In this document: piece after piece, positions 9,719-21,956 of the stretch
Layout: every line of letters starts with the position of its first letter
How positions within the stretch are numbered: the stretch's first letter is position 1
Assembly (NCBI GenBank): GCA_021234155.1
Contig: JAJEKV010000067.1
Coordinates: forward strand, 7,532,074-7,596,073
DNA: 64,000 nt
From: Isoetes taiwanensis
Lineage: Eukaryota; Streptophyta; Lycopodiopsida; Isoetales; Isoetaceae
Direction: 5' to 3'
Made by a program: the position numbers and the translations under genes
The notes under the pieces: generated by a model
What the model saw: only the letters and a program-made list of their open reading frames with translations
What the model was told of the DNA's origin: nothing
Database searches by the model: none

Positions 9719-12059
9719 GCTATGTGCTGAATTTGCATTACTGGATTCTTTTATATCAGCACTGTTGTTATGTGGGTGGCGATGACGATGTCATTTCTGA
9801 TGGTTACATGGGATTCATATTAAAGCAAAACTGCAGTCAGTGAACTCTTTCTTGCAAAAATTTTCACCTTCTTAAGAAATAGCCCACCAGTGGTCGCTGA
9901 TGCATGCTCACAAGTAAGTATGCTAGCCCTCCTATGTTTTTGATAGGTGACATTGTACTTACTGCTTTATTTATCTTGCAGTTTTGGAATGTTGGCACGC
10001 AGGCCTCCTTATGATAAGTATTCGCATTTTCTCTGAGGCAGCATTTTTTAAGCCTTTGCATCTTCAGGCGTCTATTTGAGGCTCATGTCCACAAACACAA
10101 CTTCTTAAGAATCCACTGGTGAAATAAGAATGGGGCAAATATCTGTCATGGCAATATCTGAATGAACGATGACTTGACTTATCAAAGCTATAATACATTG
10201 GAAGCATACATATAAAAATGGATTCAAGTGCAGTACCTTAAAGGTGAAGTTTTGTAAAAATTATTTGATTAGAACCCGTCCCCAACCCCAAAACAAACTG
10301 TTAAAACTGGTATTCTGTACAACAATTTGATATTTCAACTAGTTCCATATCTGCAAACCTAGAAGAGAGAGAAAAAGAGAAAGGTTTTCAGCAATTGTGG
10401 ACCTAGGCAAAATGGAAATATTTGGCGCATTATTTGATGTTTTACTATAGTTATAGGCCAAAAAAAAAATGTCTGTTAAAAAGCCCTTGTGGGCTAAGGC
10501 GAGGTGCTGGAGCCTTGCACCTCCAAAATTGGGTGATTGCTTATGTTTAGAGTGGGGATGCAGTTGGGAAACTTACAATTGTTTGAGGCTTGTTTATGTT
10601 TAGAGTGGTCTTGGTTAAGACTTGGGCCTATCTTGCCGTGTTCAGATTGATCATACCTTAGTTAAAATCCATATTTTTGGAAGCAAAAGAGCCTTTGAAT
10701 TTTGACTTGTCAGTTGTGCAAGATAAGAACTTCCTAAAATAAATGCAAGAACACATGTAGCAATGAGGATGTCGATGCAATAGTTGTATATTGAAACAAT
10801 AGACATCAAAGTAAATTTTAAGATGGTCATGTCCCTTAAATGGTAAAGCTAGTTTGACTAATCAAGGTTACTCTCAGGCCTAAGACTTTCTAAGGCTTGG
10901 CTAAAGTTTGCAAAATTTGGAAGTTCCAATTTCTTGCGCTTGGCTAAACATTTCAGTTTTTCCTCATCACACTTGCAAACGCTTGGCTATTCTTAGGACA
11001 ATAAAGACCCAGATAGTAGCCAGCCAATACTTTCATACTCTAGATTATGCTTTCAAGCTTTCAAGTAGAGTAGATTTGATCATGTCTCTTAAATTGTGAA
11101 ACTAGTTTGTCTATTCTAGGTTAATCATAGACTTAAAATTTTCTAAAATTTGGGTAAAGTTTGTAGCTTTTGGAATACCCAATCATGATGGATGGATATG
11201 CATATTGGATATGCCATCTATGAAGATGGGGCCAAGTAAAAACACTTTATTTACCACATAGAAATTTTCTTTTCGTACATCTCATCCATCCCATTGCATG
11301 TATACCCCATAAAATAACTCTACAGATTCAAGAGGAAAAATTTCATAAATTTTTGTATGTGTTTCTATAATCAAATTTTTTACACATTTTTGTGCATATT
11401 ATATTCCTCTTAGAGTATTTTTCATGCAATTAAGGCAATACTTGCTTATTTTTTGCGTACACACACATATGTAAATGCTAATAAAAAACCCCTAAAAGTG
11501 TTCGTTGATGTTATTTATGCAAAATGTACACCCCCCTTATTTCTAATTTCTTGAAATTTGGCTAAACTTTTTACATTTTCTCATCATTTCGAATGCTTGG
11601 CAAAATTGTTAACCGATCCAAACCCTAGGAAAAAATATTTGGCTAATTTTTCTTTTCTTCAAAAATGGTTTTTCCACATTACTTTAACCCAAGTTTTCCT
11701 CTAAAAACCAAAATTTAGCCATTTTGCTAAACTTAGCGACTAAAGTTCACATTGGTAGACTGTGTCCAACTTCCTTGGCTAATGAAAATCTTGCATGAAT
11801 GTACTACTCCAACTCCTATAGGGTCCCTCATAGAAGGAGTGCTTGATTGGAAGAGTTTTGTGGATGGTTATGCATTGGATCTTGAAAGTCATTCTAGGCC
11901 TCTTCAATTCACTTTTTGGGTGAGAAATGGGAGTATAAATTGCTACTGGGTAGCAGAGATCACCGTCCGGACGCCACTTAGAAATGCTTAAAAACGGCAG
12001 TTTTTAAACATATAATATTTGGTGCTTATTCAAACAAGCATATGACGAAGTAATTTTTT
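9719..12059 (+). other. AT-rich intergenic DNA, no gene recognised
   Basis: No frame longer than about 80 codons and no protein motif. Two diverged blocks near 10820-10960 and 11040-11190 resemble each other (both contain ATGTC(C/T)CTTAAA, AAACTAGTTTG-like and TTTCTAA-stretches), and TTGGCTAAA-type phrases recur to about 11680. A small GAGGTGC/GCACCTC inverted repeat sits near 10500. Confidence 0.4.
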
Positions 12060-12640
12060 GGATGATTCACAAGAATTCTTCATGAAACTGATTCAAGCTT
12101 GACCTTCCAATTCGTTTCTGCATCCCCAATCTAATGGAATAGACGTCATTACATTTTATGAAACCTTTTGTGAGATATATACTTTTGTCTAGTGGTAACA
12201 CACTAAGTCTAGCAACTATTATAGGTCTCGAGTTCGAGACCGCCCAGAATCCCATGACCTATTGGTCTTCTGGACGTTAAAAATCTATTCTATTCTATTC
12301 TATTCTATTCTTATAGATATATAAATTGTTTTTTAGCTTTTTCACTACCAATTCCCTATGGAATGATATGAAACTTGACCTCCAAATATATTTTTGCATT
12401 ATGAATTCAATGGAATAGACACCATAGTGGTGTAGTTTGTAAGATATTAGTTTTTCACAGTAAAACATCAGAAATAGTTTTTTGCCTCTTGCAGTGAAAT
12501 TACACAATGGATTTACTTGAATCTTGGTGTCCTAAGATGTTTTTCTAATATGAATTCAATGGAATTGACAACAATCAATTCCGTGAAGTATTTTAGGAAA
12601 TATTGGCTTCTACTCTATGGCAACCCTGATATGATTTTCC
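12060..12640 (+). repeat. satellite-like array, three diverged ~150-bp units
   Basis: Three units carry the phrase (TGAATT/AATCT)-AATGGAAT(A/T)GAC followed by TTA/TTT...G(T/A)GA(G/A)ATATT. They lie near 12070-12180, 12360-12460 and 12520-12610. Removing the SINE that splits the first unit from the second gives a spacing of roughly 150 bp. The alignment was made by eye and is approximate. Confidence 0.45.
12182..12314 (+). mobile_element. tRNA-derived SINE with pentanucleotide tail
   Basis: The element is bordered by a 9-bp target duplication, AGATATATA at 12173-12181 and 12315-12323. It has an A-box-like GTCTAGTGGTAACACAC near 12187 and a B-box-like GAGTTCGAGACC near 12230, the RNA polymerase III internal promoter of tRNA genes. 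A body CCCATGACCTATTGGTCTTC and a (CTATT)n tail follow. Its last ~50 bp match the 3' end of the LINE that finishes at 37061, so that LINE family probably supplies its retrotransposition machinery. It is not a tRNA gene because no cloverleaf can be drawn. Confidence 0.85.
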
Positions 12641-14443
12641 ATGATTGTGCTCAAGATATGCACATGTAGAAGCTGCAATATCATAAATATTCTTAGTTTT
12701 GGATGCCGATTCCAAATGAGCTATATCTTTCTTTATTTGGTGAAGTAGATCAAAATGCCACAAATGGAGAGCCGCTATTGTTACGAAGCATCGGGCTCAT
12801 ATTAAAGAATTCTAGCCATTGATTAGTTTTGAATGATGGTCCGAGTCTTCTCATTGTGCTCTTATAGTGCTTATGTATTTAAATGATTCTCCAAAAAATG
12901 TACCTCACTAGCAATTTTATACCCATGGGATTCCAATCATGCAATGGAAGATGAGACCTTCAGAGGAGGATTGGAGAGGAGGGGTAGAAATTTGATATAA
13001 AGATAAGCATGGCAAGCCTATGATACCTCCAGGTCAACCAAAAGCTCTAAAACCCACTAAAGAAGTGAAGCAATTGGAATTGACTAATAAATAAAGAATG
13101 AATGATTTTCATCGTCCACTAAGGAAGACATCCAGGACTATATCAAGCATTGGCAAACTAACACCGATGACACTGATCATGCATTGATAGCTTATTGGAA
13201 GAAGGTGATTAACTTGTTGGGAGAGGTAGACACATCCTCAGAAGAATTTAAAGAAGGGTGGTTGCCTAAAAGTAGGTGGTGTTTTGTATTTGGTTCAATT
13301 GGATATGAAAATAAAAAATATAGCATTGGCTTAAAATAGAACCTATATGAAACTTCCCATACAATGCAACAACAATTCCACAAAAGAGATTTTAAGATAT
13401 GCCTTAAAAGGTATGAATAAGTACTACTACACTAATTTTGGCTAACTTTGTTGAACTTCATAGCTTCCAAATACTTTATCAAAATTCTATAAGCCTAATT
13501 GACAAAGTTCTTATCTAAACCTACCAATATGTCAAATGGCATTGGCATAAAACGCAACTCGTATGGTGGTACCCAAACAATGCAACTATAATTCCACCAA
13601 CACATGAAAAATAATTGCAAGGTATGCTGAGAATTAGATAATTTAATTGTCCACTAAAAAGAGGTTTTGCTTGGTCCTGATCATCTTTTCTGAATTCAGA
13701 GGTTTCAACATAAGTCATATTTCAATACATGCAAGACAATAATACTCTACTCTTCACATGGAACACCCAGCGAAGGTACTTCCTAATACCACATAGAACG
13801 CCTATCGAAGGTGGGCAACTTCCTTCATTTACAAGTTCCAACTTTTGCCCAGCAACGCTGGGCACCGTTACTATTAAATAATATTCCATCATGAAGAGTG
13901 ACATCCATCGTCATTGGAACATAACCATAAGCATGTATAATGCGAAGAAACACGGGTTTCCCATGCCGAGTTCCGACTCAAAGGGGTTGGCTGACGGTCA
14001 AGACCTCCAAATAACATCAGACGTAATCATGACAATGGCATTGGCTGGCACAGAACATTGGTAAGGGTAGTCCTCTCCATCCGCCTCTCCAATGCACACT
14101 TTGAAAATAGAGGCTCAAACAGGTTGTGTCATGACCGTGGCCTTCCGAAGACGTAATTCCATGGAGTCCCCCTATGGAACTATCCTAAGTTGCATCTCCC
14201 TAGTCTAATGAGCAGAAATGGTTGTCAACTTCTTCCTTAATCTTCCTAAATCGATTTGGAGAAGATCATGCTAGTGGCAATGACCACATTATCAGTTTTC
14301 CCTTGGCCAATCGATTTGACCAAGTGGCGTCCCATTAAAGGCCTGAATAACAACTTTAATTAACATAGCTAACTTTTTCTTGTAAATGTACTGGCATGAT
14401 AGTTAATATAGCTATTAATTATGGTGACATATCACGTATTTGT
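12641..14443 (+). other. intergenic DNA with a diverged direct duplication
   Basis: No protein motif. Blocks near 13335-13415 and 13535-13640 resemble each other (GCATTGGC(T/A)TAAAA, ACAATGCAAC(A/T), AATTCCAC(A/C)A, ATATGCC/GTATGCT), a spacing of about 210 bp. The stretch 13920-14340 is somewhat richer in GC and reads like part of an unidentified repeat. Confidence 0.35.
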
Positions 14444-15008
14444 TGTTGTAAATGTTCATGCCATATTATGTGTAAATCTTTCTACAGTGCAGACATTAAT
14501 CTTGAACTTGATACAAGGTTCATTTAGCCTAGTATTAATGGTTCAATGGTTCGAGATGAATTTAAGACACTGAGATAACCTAATCTCTATTATATTTGAT
14601 CGAAAGTCATAATACCTATTTTGAGATTAATGCTGGCAAAACAAAATGGAGCCAAAACCATATGTAAATCCCATCAGTCTGGCTCAACCGATGGATTATC
14701 ATGTTTATAATCTTATCTCAGAGATCCATCACTAGAAGTTGCGGGATCAATAATAATACAAGGAGTAGTTTATCTCTGTGAGTTAGTATAATTTCGACTC
14801 AACTGGTGAACAGTAAATTGGTCAATATGTTTTGAATAGTGTTATGCTACAGTAATTTTCAATGGTCATGATTATGAACTTATGAAATAATGTTGGCATT
14901 GCTCTTACTCTAGAGGAATATATTAGATTTGTGTGAGATAGTTCAAGATAAGGCATTCATTGATTTATATAATCTCTGTGGAAACTAATAGCTATATAAA
15001 TTGTTTCA
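14444..15008 (+). repeat. 5' LTR of the copia element
   Basis: 565 bp, TG at 14444 and CA at 15008. Its first 46 bp match the sequence that follows the polypurine tract at 19371 (TGTTGTAAATGTTCATGCCA, then near-identity to ACAGTG). The primer-binding site follows after 3-4 nt. Confidence 0.85.
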
Positions 15009-15011
15009 TCT

Positions 15012-15022
15012 TGTATCAGAGC
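15012..15022 (+). other. copia primer-binding site (initiator tRNA-Met)
   Basis: TGTATCAGAGC follows the LTR end. The canonical site complementary to the 3' end of plant initiator tRNA-Met is TGGTATCAGAGC, so there is one difference. Confidence 0.85.
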
Positions 15023-15029
15023 AAACCAT

Positions 15030-16344
15030 AATGATAAGCAGATTAGGAGCTTCCTTGATGAGTGCAATTGAAGTCTATAAGGGAGGTGCTGGTTTCCAAG
15101 TGTGGAAAGAAAAGGTTGAAGAAGTCTTGAGGGTTGAAGGATTATGGGATTTTGTTGAAGAATAAGTTCCAACTATACAAGTAACTAGTAGAGGACGAAC
15201 TTATGCAACTGCTACTGCTGCATCAGGTTCAAATACTAGTTCAACAACTAGAGAGGTGAGTTCAATTGGAGGAGCTGGGGCATCTAGTTTCTTGGAGGTG
15301 AGCAGTTCAGCAATAGATGCTGAGAGTAAGGTTAAATAGGTAGAAGCTAAAGCAGTAATAACGAGCAAGATAAGTTTGAGTATCTTGCTAAAGATGAGAG
15401 GCACGTCTCCTAAGGAGATGTGGACCTATATGGTGCAAACAATCAAGTAAAGTCCTCTTCTCAACTAGATATCCTGAACAAGGAGCTCAGAGATTTGAGG
15501 TTTGGTGATAAAGATGATGTGAAAGATGTTTTTGAAAAAATTTGATAACATTATTGCAGATATAGAAGCAACTGGAGTACCCATATTTTTAGATAAATTC
15601 CATTGCCAAGGTATTTTCAAAACATAAACAACTTGTTACATTAGTGAGAAATGTTGCTAAGAGGCGAGAGGAGGCTGAAAAATGATAAAAACAAAATTGG
15701 AGCAGAATGTAGTAATAAATGATGATGAAGAACAAAGTGAAATTTTGTTCACCTCAAGTGGAAACAATCGAAATAAGATTGGTCCTTGTTTTATTTGTGA
15801 TGCTTATGGGCATCTTAAAGCAAACTGTCCAAAACTGAATAAAGGAAACAAGTGTTCTGATTGTCAAGATTTTGGACACATGACAAACAATTGTCCTAGT
15901 CCTAAGGACAACAAAGAAAGTTACAAGTCAAATGCTGGCAGGGGGAAGGGTTTTAATGGCAAGGGAGGAAGTCGAGGTGGCAGAAGCTACAATGCCAGAG
16001 GCAGAGATAAATCTGCAACAGTGAACATGGTTGCAAAAAAAATAGAAGAAGAGGAGGAAATTCAAGATGAAGATGCCGAGATAAAATGTCCTAAAGCATG
16101 GTCTATTAATTATGATTGCAAACTAAGAAATGATGATCTCTATGTATTAGATAGTGGAGCTGAGAGAAGCGTGACCAAATCACTCTCTAAGCTAAAAGAT
16201 AAAGTCTGCAAAAATTCTAGTTTTGTTCAGATGGGAGATGGCAACTTGCAGAAGGTGGAGCATGCTGGATTATTAGAGTTATTTGATTTAGAAGGAAAAC
16301 CAGTAATCCTTGAGAAAGTACTTTGTGTTCCAAAAAGAATTTAA
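15030..16344 (+). pseudogene. copia gag-protease region
   Basis: The frame starts MISRLGASLMSAIEVYKGG with the gag core phrase FQVWKEKVEEVLRVEGLWDF, then has several stops and a frameshift before the open segment 15682-16344. That segment has two CCHC knuckles, CFICDAYGHLKANC and CSDCQDFGHMTNNC, which is unusual since most copia gags have one. A Gly/Arg-rich linker follows, then the aspartic protease active site YVLDSGAERSVT (family: LDSGAS-H). The element is dead but not old. Confidence 0.85.
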
Positions 16345-16369
16345 CTTCAGTTAGTCAACTAGTGGATCT

Positions 16370-17601
16370 TGGTTATCAAGTGCATTTTGAAAAACACTTT
16401 GTAAAATGTTAATGGATAATGAAATAAAATTCTTGGCTAACCGTGGTGGGAAACTTTTTTATTTCAGAAATGATGACTTGAATGCTATAAATGTTGTAAC
16501 AATGCCAAGTTTAAGATTATGGCATGAAAGATTAGGCCATACTCATGTTAACAATCTGAAATACATGCTAAAAACAGGTCAGATCAATGCAACAGGATAT
16601 GGAAGGAGGAAGTTCTACATGTGCTGGATGTTTCAAGGGTAAACATTGTAGACTGCCATTTCCAAAGAAAGGGAAGAGGGCAAAGGAGATAAATGAATTA
16701 GTCCATAATGATTTGTGTGGTCTCTTAAGCATCAGAAGCATCCATGGAAGAAGTTATTTCATTACTTTTACTGAGGATTTCTCTAGGAAAACAAAGTGTT
16801 ATACACTTAAGCATAAAGACCATGCTTTTGAAGCATTCAAGGCATATGAAGATGAGGCCGAAAGGCAAAACAACTAAGAAACTTAAGTGTCTTAGGACTA
16901 AGAGAGGAGAAGAGATTGTATCTGGCTGATTCAATAATTATTTTCTTACAAATGGAATAAGGAGGCAGTTTACGTGCTCATACACATCTCAACAGAATGG
17001 AGTTTCAGAAAGGAAAAAAAGGTCCATACTCAACTTTGTCAGATCAATGGTGAAGCACATTGGTCTAACTAATTTCTTATGGGAAGAAGCAGTTCAAACT
17101 GACGTAGAAATTCAGAATAAGCTACCATTAAGAAGCACGAATGGGAAAGCACCTGATGAATTATGGTATAGCTCAAAACCAGAATTTGAAAAATATAGAG
17201 CATATGAATATTTGACTTTTGTTAATGTTCCTAATGAAACTAGGCAAAAACTAGATGCCAGATCTCTTGAATGTTACTTAATAGGGTATGACAATCAGTT
17301 TAAAGGCTATAAACTATATGATCCCCTGGGAAGGAAAATCATAACGAGCAGGGATGTGTATTTTGTAGAAACTAGACTCTATAAGGAACGAGACAAACGA
17401 GAATGCAAAACTAACAAACAAGTAGTACATGACTCAAGCATAGTAAAGGATCAGACTGTCATGAAAGATTTTGATGATGATAATGTCGTACAAATAGAAC
17501 CTGATATAAGGGACACAATCCAGCAAGACACACTTGCAGATGAAGCTATAGAAAATGATCTTTTGAAGGATCCAGATGACTATAATATGATGGAGAACTA
17601 G
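16370..17601 (+). pseudogene. copia pre-integrase and integrase region
   Basis: 16406-16642 holds the GAG-pre-integrase phrase LRLWHERLGHTHVNNLKYM. A frame change gives the integrase core: HNDLCGLLSIRSIHGRSYFI with the first catalytic Asp, TFTEDFSRKT, then after another shift QQNGVSERKKRSI (family: QQNGVAERKNR) and LRSTNGKAPDELWYSSKPEF. Frameshifts near 16600 and 16880 and a stop near 16930 break it. Confidence 0.85.
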
Positions 17602-17825
17602 GAAAATCGAAACAGAAAAGTTGTTGGATGGAAATAATATAGAGTTGGAGAAGTATGGGAGGCACAAAGAAGGGAAAAGTTTAATATTGCAAAATGAACT
17701 GGATGACAAAACTGAAATAAATAATATCATGGCCATACTCGAACCACACGTGGGCTATAAGGGATGCAAAATGCTGGAAGCATGCAATGGAAGAAGAAAT
17801 TCTGTCATTTAAGAGAACATGAAGT

Positions 17826-19301
17826 TTTGAGCTTGTTGAGAGACCTCAAGGTAAGAACACTGTTGACATCAAATGGGTCTATAAGTTGAAACCTGGTTTT
17901 GATGGGAAATCTCATATTTATAAGGCCAGATTAGTTCCTAGAGGTTATTCACAAAAGAAAGGACTAGATCATGATGAAACATTCTCTCCTATTATTAAAT
18001 TAGCCAGTGAATGTTTTTAGCTTATGCAAATGCAAATGATTTTGAAATTCATCACATGGATGTCGGTACTACTTTTTTGAATGCCAAATTGGAAGAGGAA
18101 ATATTTATGAGACAGGCTCTATGAACAAGGAAAGAACAAAGTATGGAAATTAAAGAGGGCAGTATATGGATTAAAACAATCACCTCGTCAATGGTATGCT
18201 TGCATGGATAGTTTTCTAAGAGAAAATAATTTTGAAAAAACTAGATAGTGATGGAAACATATATGTCAAAAAAGACAAAACCAATTTTTACTTTATTGCA
18301 TTTATGTAGATGATTGTATTATGGTAACAAATGGGACAGAATTTTTGGATGAATGCAAAAGGATTCTCAGAGCAAAGTTCAAGATGATTGATTTAGGAGA
18401 ACTTAAAACGCGTTTCTGGGAATTGAAGTTATAAGGAACAGAAATATTAGAAGAATGGTGCTCACTCAAACTGCAAACATACAAGGAATTCTTAACAGGT
18501 TTGGAATGATGAATTGCAAAGTTGCTGGATTTAGTTCTAGGGCATAAGATATCAATAAACATGTCACCAATCACTAAGGAAGAAATTGCAGATATGGAAA
18601 ATACTCCCTACAAGGAATTACTAGGTTGTTTATTGTATGTCACAAATTGTATTATTGCATTTTTAGTAAGTTTGCTCAGTAGGTATGTAAACAATCTAGG
18701 CAAGCATCGTTGGATTGCAACCAAACAAATTCTGAGATACTTGAAAGGGACTCAAGGACAAGGTATTTGTTTTTCAAACAATGATGTAAAATTGAAAGCC
18801 TATTGTGATGCAGATTGGGCCTTAGATTTGGACCAAAGGAAATCTACTTCAAGCTTCACTTTGATGTTAGAAGGAGGCTCAGTGGGTTAGAAATCAAAGA
18901 AACTGTCAAGTATTGCTATGTCTACTGATGCAGCAGAATATGCAGCCACAACACTAGCTGGGAAAGAAATAGTGTGGGCAAGAAGGTTACTATGTGAACT
19001 AGGGATCTCTCAAAAAGGACCTACAATTTTATTATCTGACAGTTCAAGTTGTATAGCTATCACCATAAATCTTGTATTGCATCAAAGAACAAAGCATATA
19101 GAGATTCATATGCATTTTATCCGAGAACTTGCGGCAAAGGGATACATAAATGTGGAATATGTAAATACAGAAGAACAAGTGGCAGATATCCTGACAAAAG
19201 CTTTACCACAGGTCAAGTTTTCAGAAGCTAATGTTAGGAGTTCAAGATTCACTTCATCTCTCTCAAAGGTAATGTACCAATTTACAAAATGTGTAGCTTA
19301 G
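17826..19301 (+). pseudogene. copia reverse transcriptase and RNase H region
   Basis: The RT begins ELVERPQGKNTVDIKWVYKL, with KARLVPRGYSQKKGLDHDET and the catalytic YVDDCIMV near 18305, followed by FKMIDLGEL. RNase H runs from about 18800 to 19250 with the motifs AYCDADWALDLDQRKSTS, STDAAEYAATT and RTKHIEIHMHFIRE, and ends with VADILTKALP. At least four frameshifts or stops (near 18019, 18110, 18240, 18890) interrupt it. RT after integrase is the Ty1/copia order. Confidence 0.85.
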
Positions 19302-19357
19302 TAAAGTGGTCATTACACTCTATAATATATTAGCTATATAAGTTGTGATAAAATTGG

Positions 19358-19370
19358 CATGAAGGGGGAA
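19358..19370 (+). other. copia polypurine tract
   Basis: GAAGGGGGAA ends directly at the TG of the 3' LTR (19371), as needed for plus-strand priming. Confidence 0.8.
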
Positions 19371-19416
19371 TGTTGTAAATGTTCATGCCATATTCTGTGT
19401 AAATATTTCTACAGTG
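19371..19416 (+). repeat. 3' LTR fragment of the copia element (46 bp)
   Basis: It matches the first 46 bp of the 5' LTR with about two changes and then ends abruptly at ACAGTG, where L1 RT sequence on the other strand begins. About 520 bp of LTR are missing. Confidence 0.85.
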
Positions 19417-20211
19417 TCAATGAAGTCCTATTTGACAGTATCAAAGGCTCGTTTAAAATCTAGCTTAAGAAGAACACAACTCTGCTTAGATATTTTGTTC
19501 CAGTGAAGTCCTTCCATGGCAGTTATATAGTTATCAAGGATAAATCTCTTAGGCAGGAAAGCAGATTGTTTGTGGCTGATATTTTTCTGTAGAAAAGGTT
19601 GGACTCTTTGAGCAATGATCTTGGCACAAAGCTTATAGGTAGCATTAGTTAAGGATATTGGCCTCCATTCAGCAAAGAAACTCGGATTATCCACCTTAGT
19701 CATTAAAATATTAAACCCAGCCGTGATAGAGGGGTGCAAGTGGTTTGAGTTCCAGAAACCATGGACAAGACCAATCAGATCTAACTTAATTGTATTCCAG
19801 AAATGGAGATAAAACTCTGGTGGAAATCCATCAAGACCTAGTGATTTCCCTTTATTAAAGCTCTTAAGAATATTGAAAATTTCATCTTCAGTTGGGATAC
19901 TAACAAGGGATGCATCCATAGCATCAGCTGGAGTGGTCAAAATATTATCTAAGTGAGAGTATCCCTGCTTATCAATTCAGTCGCAGTAGGATCAGAGCTT
20001 GAAAAAAGAGAGGCATTCTCATAAAAGAACTTTTTGATGTCAGAATTGGTGCGAAGAATAGAATAGTAGAATAGTACCCGAGTCAGTTTTGACCTGAGCA
20101 ATTGATGTTTGAGAAGCCTTTTTCTAGCAACCCTAAAGAAAATTTAGAGCTACCATGATCCATTTCACTATTGTATTTGATCTTTCACTATTGTATTGTA
20201 TTGCATATTTG
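19417..20211 (-). pseudogene. plant L1 LINE reverse transcriptase, N-terminal half
   Basis: The minus frame from 19940 reads through the L1 RT entry: SLGLDGFPPEF, AEWRPISLTNATYKLCAKII, QSAFLPKRFILDN and LLKLDFKRAFDTV, up to the first catalytic Asp. Upstream, to about 20200, frame-shifted pieces match the endonuclease-RT linker (QVKTDSGTI, NSDIKKFFYENASLF, IVKWIM). The RT is cut at 19417, before the FADD box, at the copia LTR remnant. It is one part of an L1 whose earlier parts lie at 23048-23898 and 24800-25495. Confidence 0.85.
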
Positions 20212-21689
20212 CCCTTTATTCCTTGATCTGGACCGTACATAGCGATCCTCGTTTGTGGGGTATGCATGTACAAGTTTTTGTATACTGTATATTGAGATTT
20301 GCAAAATACTATAAGGTTTGAGAGAATGTACTTAATGGTGTTAATTTTGTACATGTATTGTAAATATATTTTTGAGGCTTTCGCTGCCCTACGTAACCCC
20401 CGTGTGAATATGCACACAAACCAAAGGGGGTTTAAGGGGGATTTTAATTTAAATGTGTTAAATGCAATGGTTTGTGTTAATAATGTTAATGGTAGTTGTG
20501 TGTTGATTGTTATATTAAAAAAAATTTTGGGCCCTTCGGGCCCTAACTAAAGCAAACATAGGAAAACTTTATGGGCTTGTATCAATAATGTTAATGTGGG
20601 CCCAAACAAAATCAGACAAAGAAAACAAGATAAACGCATTGAAAAAAAACTGAGGTGCTGCAGCACATACTCAAGTTATAAAAAGCATTTTAGAATTTGC
20701 CAAATCACATACTCAAGTTATAGAGAGTGTTTTAAAATATGCCACATACTTAAAGTACTTGTTTGTTATGGGCTGAATAATGTGACCTCTCAGGACCGTT
20801 ATGGGGCGTGGAAAACGCCGAGGCCGCACCGAAGATCACGATTTTTATTCGGCCACGTGTCTTGTGGAGGCTGTTATAGTGATAACAAAAGTGTTATGGT
20901 CATAACAAAACAGGGAAAGATGTTACCGGCCATATATGCCCTCTTCATGCTTGATCGAACGCCTCAGATTCATTCCTAGAATGAAAATCTTGGGACATGG
21001 TGTTAAGGTTTCAAAACATGGACACTGCATTACACTCCACATCCATAGGCTAACCTCAGAATATGTAGTATAATATTAGGGACCAGGAACTCTAAAAACA
21101 AATCCACCCAGAGCTCCTTTGTTTCCAACCCATTTGGATTTTGAAATTTGTTAATATTAAACACCAAAAAATGCAAAATTTGTTGGTTAACACTTCTATA
21201 GCTTCAAACATAAACAAAATTATAGAAATATCCCCAGTCATATGAACACTAAAATCCTGCATAAATGAGTAGTTAACAATCTAAAGTAATAATAGTAAAT
21301 TGAGGTTATGATGATGTTTCCAGAAGTCAAAATCCACCTTCAACATCTTGTCACGGAAATACTACGCAAGTCCTTAAATTCTGCAAAAGAAAGAATATGT
21401 CGGAACATCCAAATTCTCATAAAATGAGTAACGCCATTTAGTCTGGCAATGCAAATACTAGAATGCAACATACTACTGCTCTTGTAAAAGCAAGTGCCTA
21501 GTCTAGGCAATAAACTAACACAGTTTTGCATTGGCACGGGTATATAGCAGCCCATGCAGAACAAGAGTAAGAAGAACCTGGTGAAGAAGCTTTGACTACA
21601 GTAATAACATTGGAGCTGTGTTTGGTGGAAGTTCCAATCTTAACGGATAAAGTTTTTTGGTCCCTGGAATGCATCCACAGACTATAAAA

Positions 21690-21956
21690 TCCTCCTCGTC
21701 AACGTTAAGTTCCTCAACAATACTTTCTTGCCAGTCATTCCAAACAGAAAAGGAGAACTGCAGGCTGCTAAGTAACCATGGTAACAGCTTTTTAACCTTA
21801 TTTTTGTAGTGTTATGAACATGTTTAACATGCCATATCGCCATTTCGCTACCAACATCACGATTTTGAGAGACATTGGTCTGACCTCATCAGCATATAAG
21901 TACTTCCCATGATGACCCAGGAGTCTCACAGTTTTTGCACCCTCGAAACATTCCAT
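21690..21956 (-). pseudogene. DUF569 (fascin-like) gene fragment captured in copy A
   Basis: The minus frame starts with ATG at 21956: MECFEGAKTVRLLGHHGKYL, which matches the start of plant DUF569 proteins (ME-F--AKAVRLRSHHDKYL-ADED). After a +1 shift it continues RDVGSEMAIWHVKHV, then TTKIRLKSCYHGYLAACSSP and FLFGMTGKKVL, corresponding to the conserved phrases W-VE-V, IRLKSCYGKYLTAS and PFLLGMTGKKV. DUF569 proteins carry a beta-trefoil fold related to fascin; their role is not well known. Only the first ~90 residues of one domain are recognisable. The frameshift makes it a pseudogene. Confidence 0.75.

Noticed and set aside
12182-12245. tRNA gene suggested by A-box and B-box
   Set aside because: No cloverleaf or anticodon stem can be drawn, and target duplication plus tail show a SINE.
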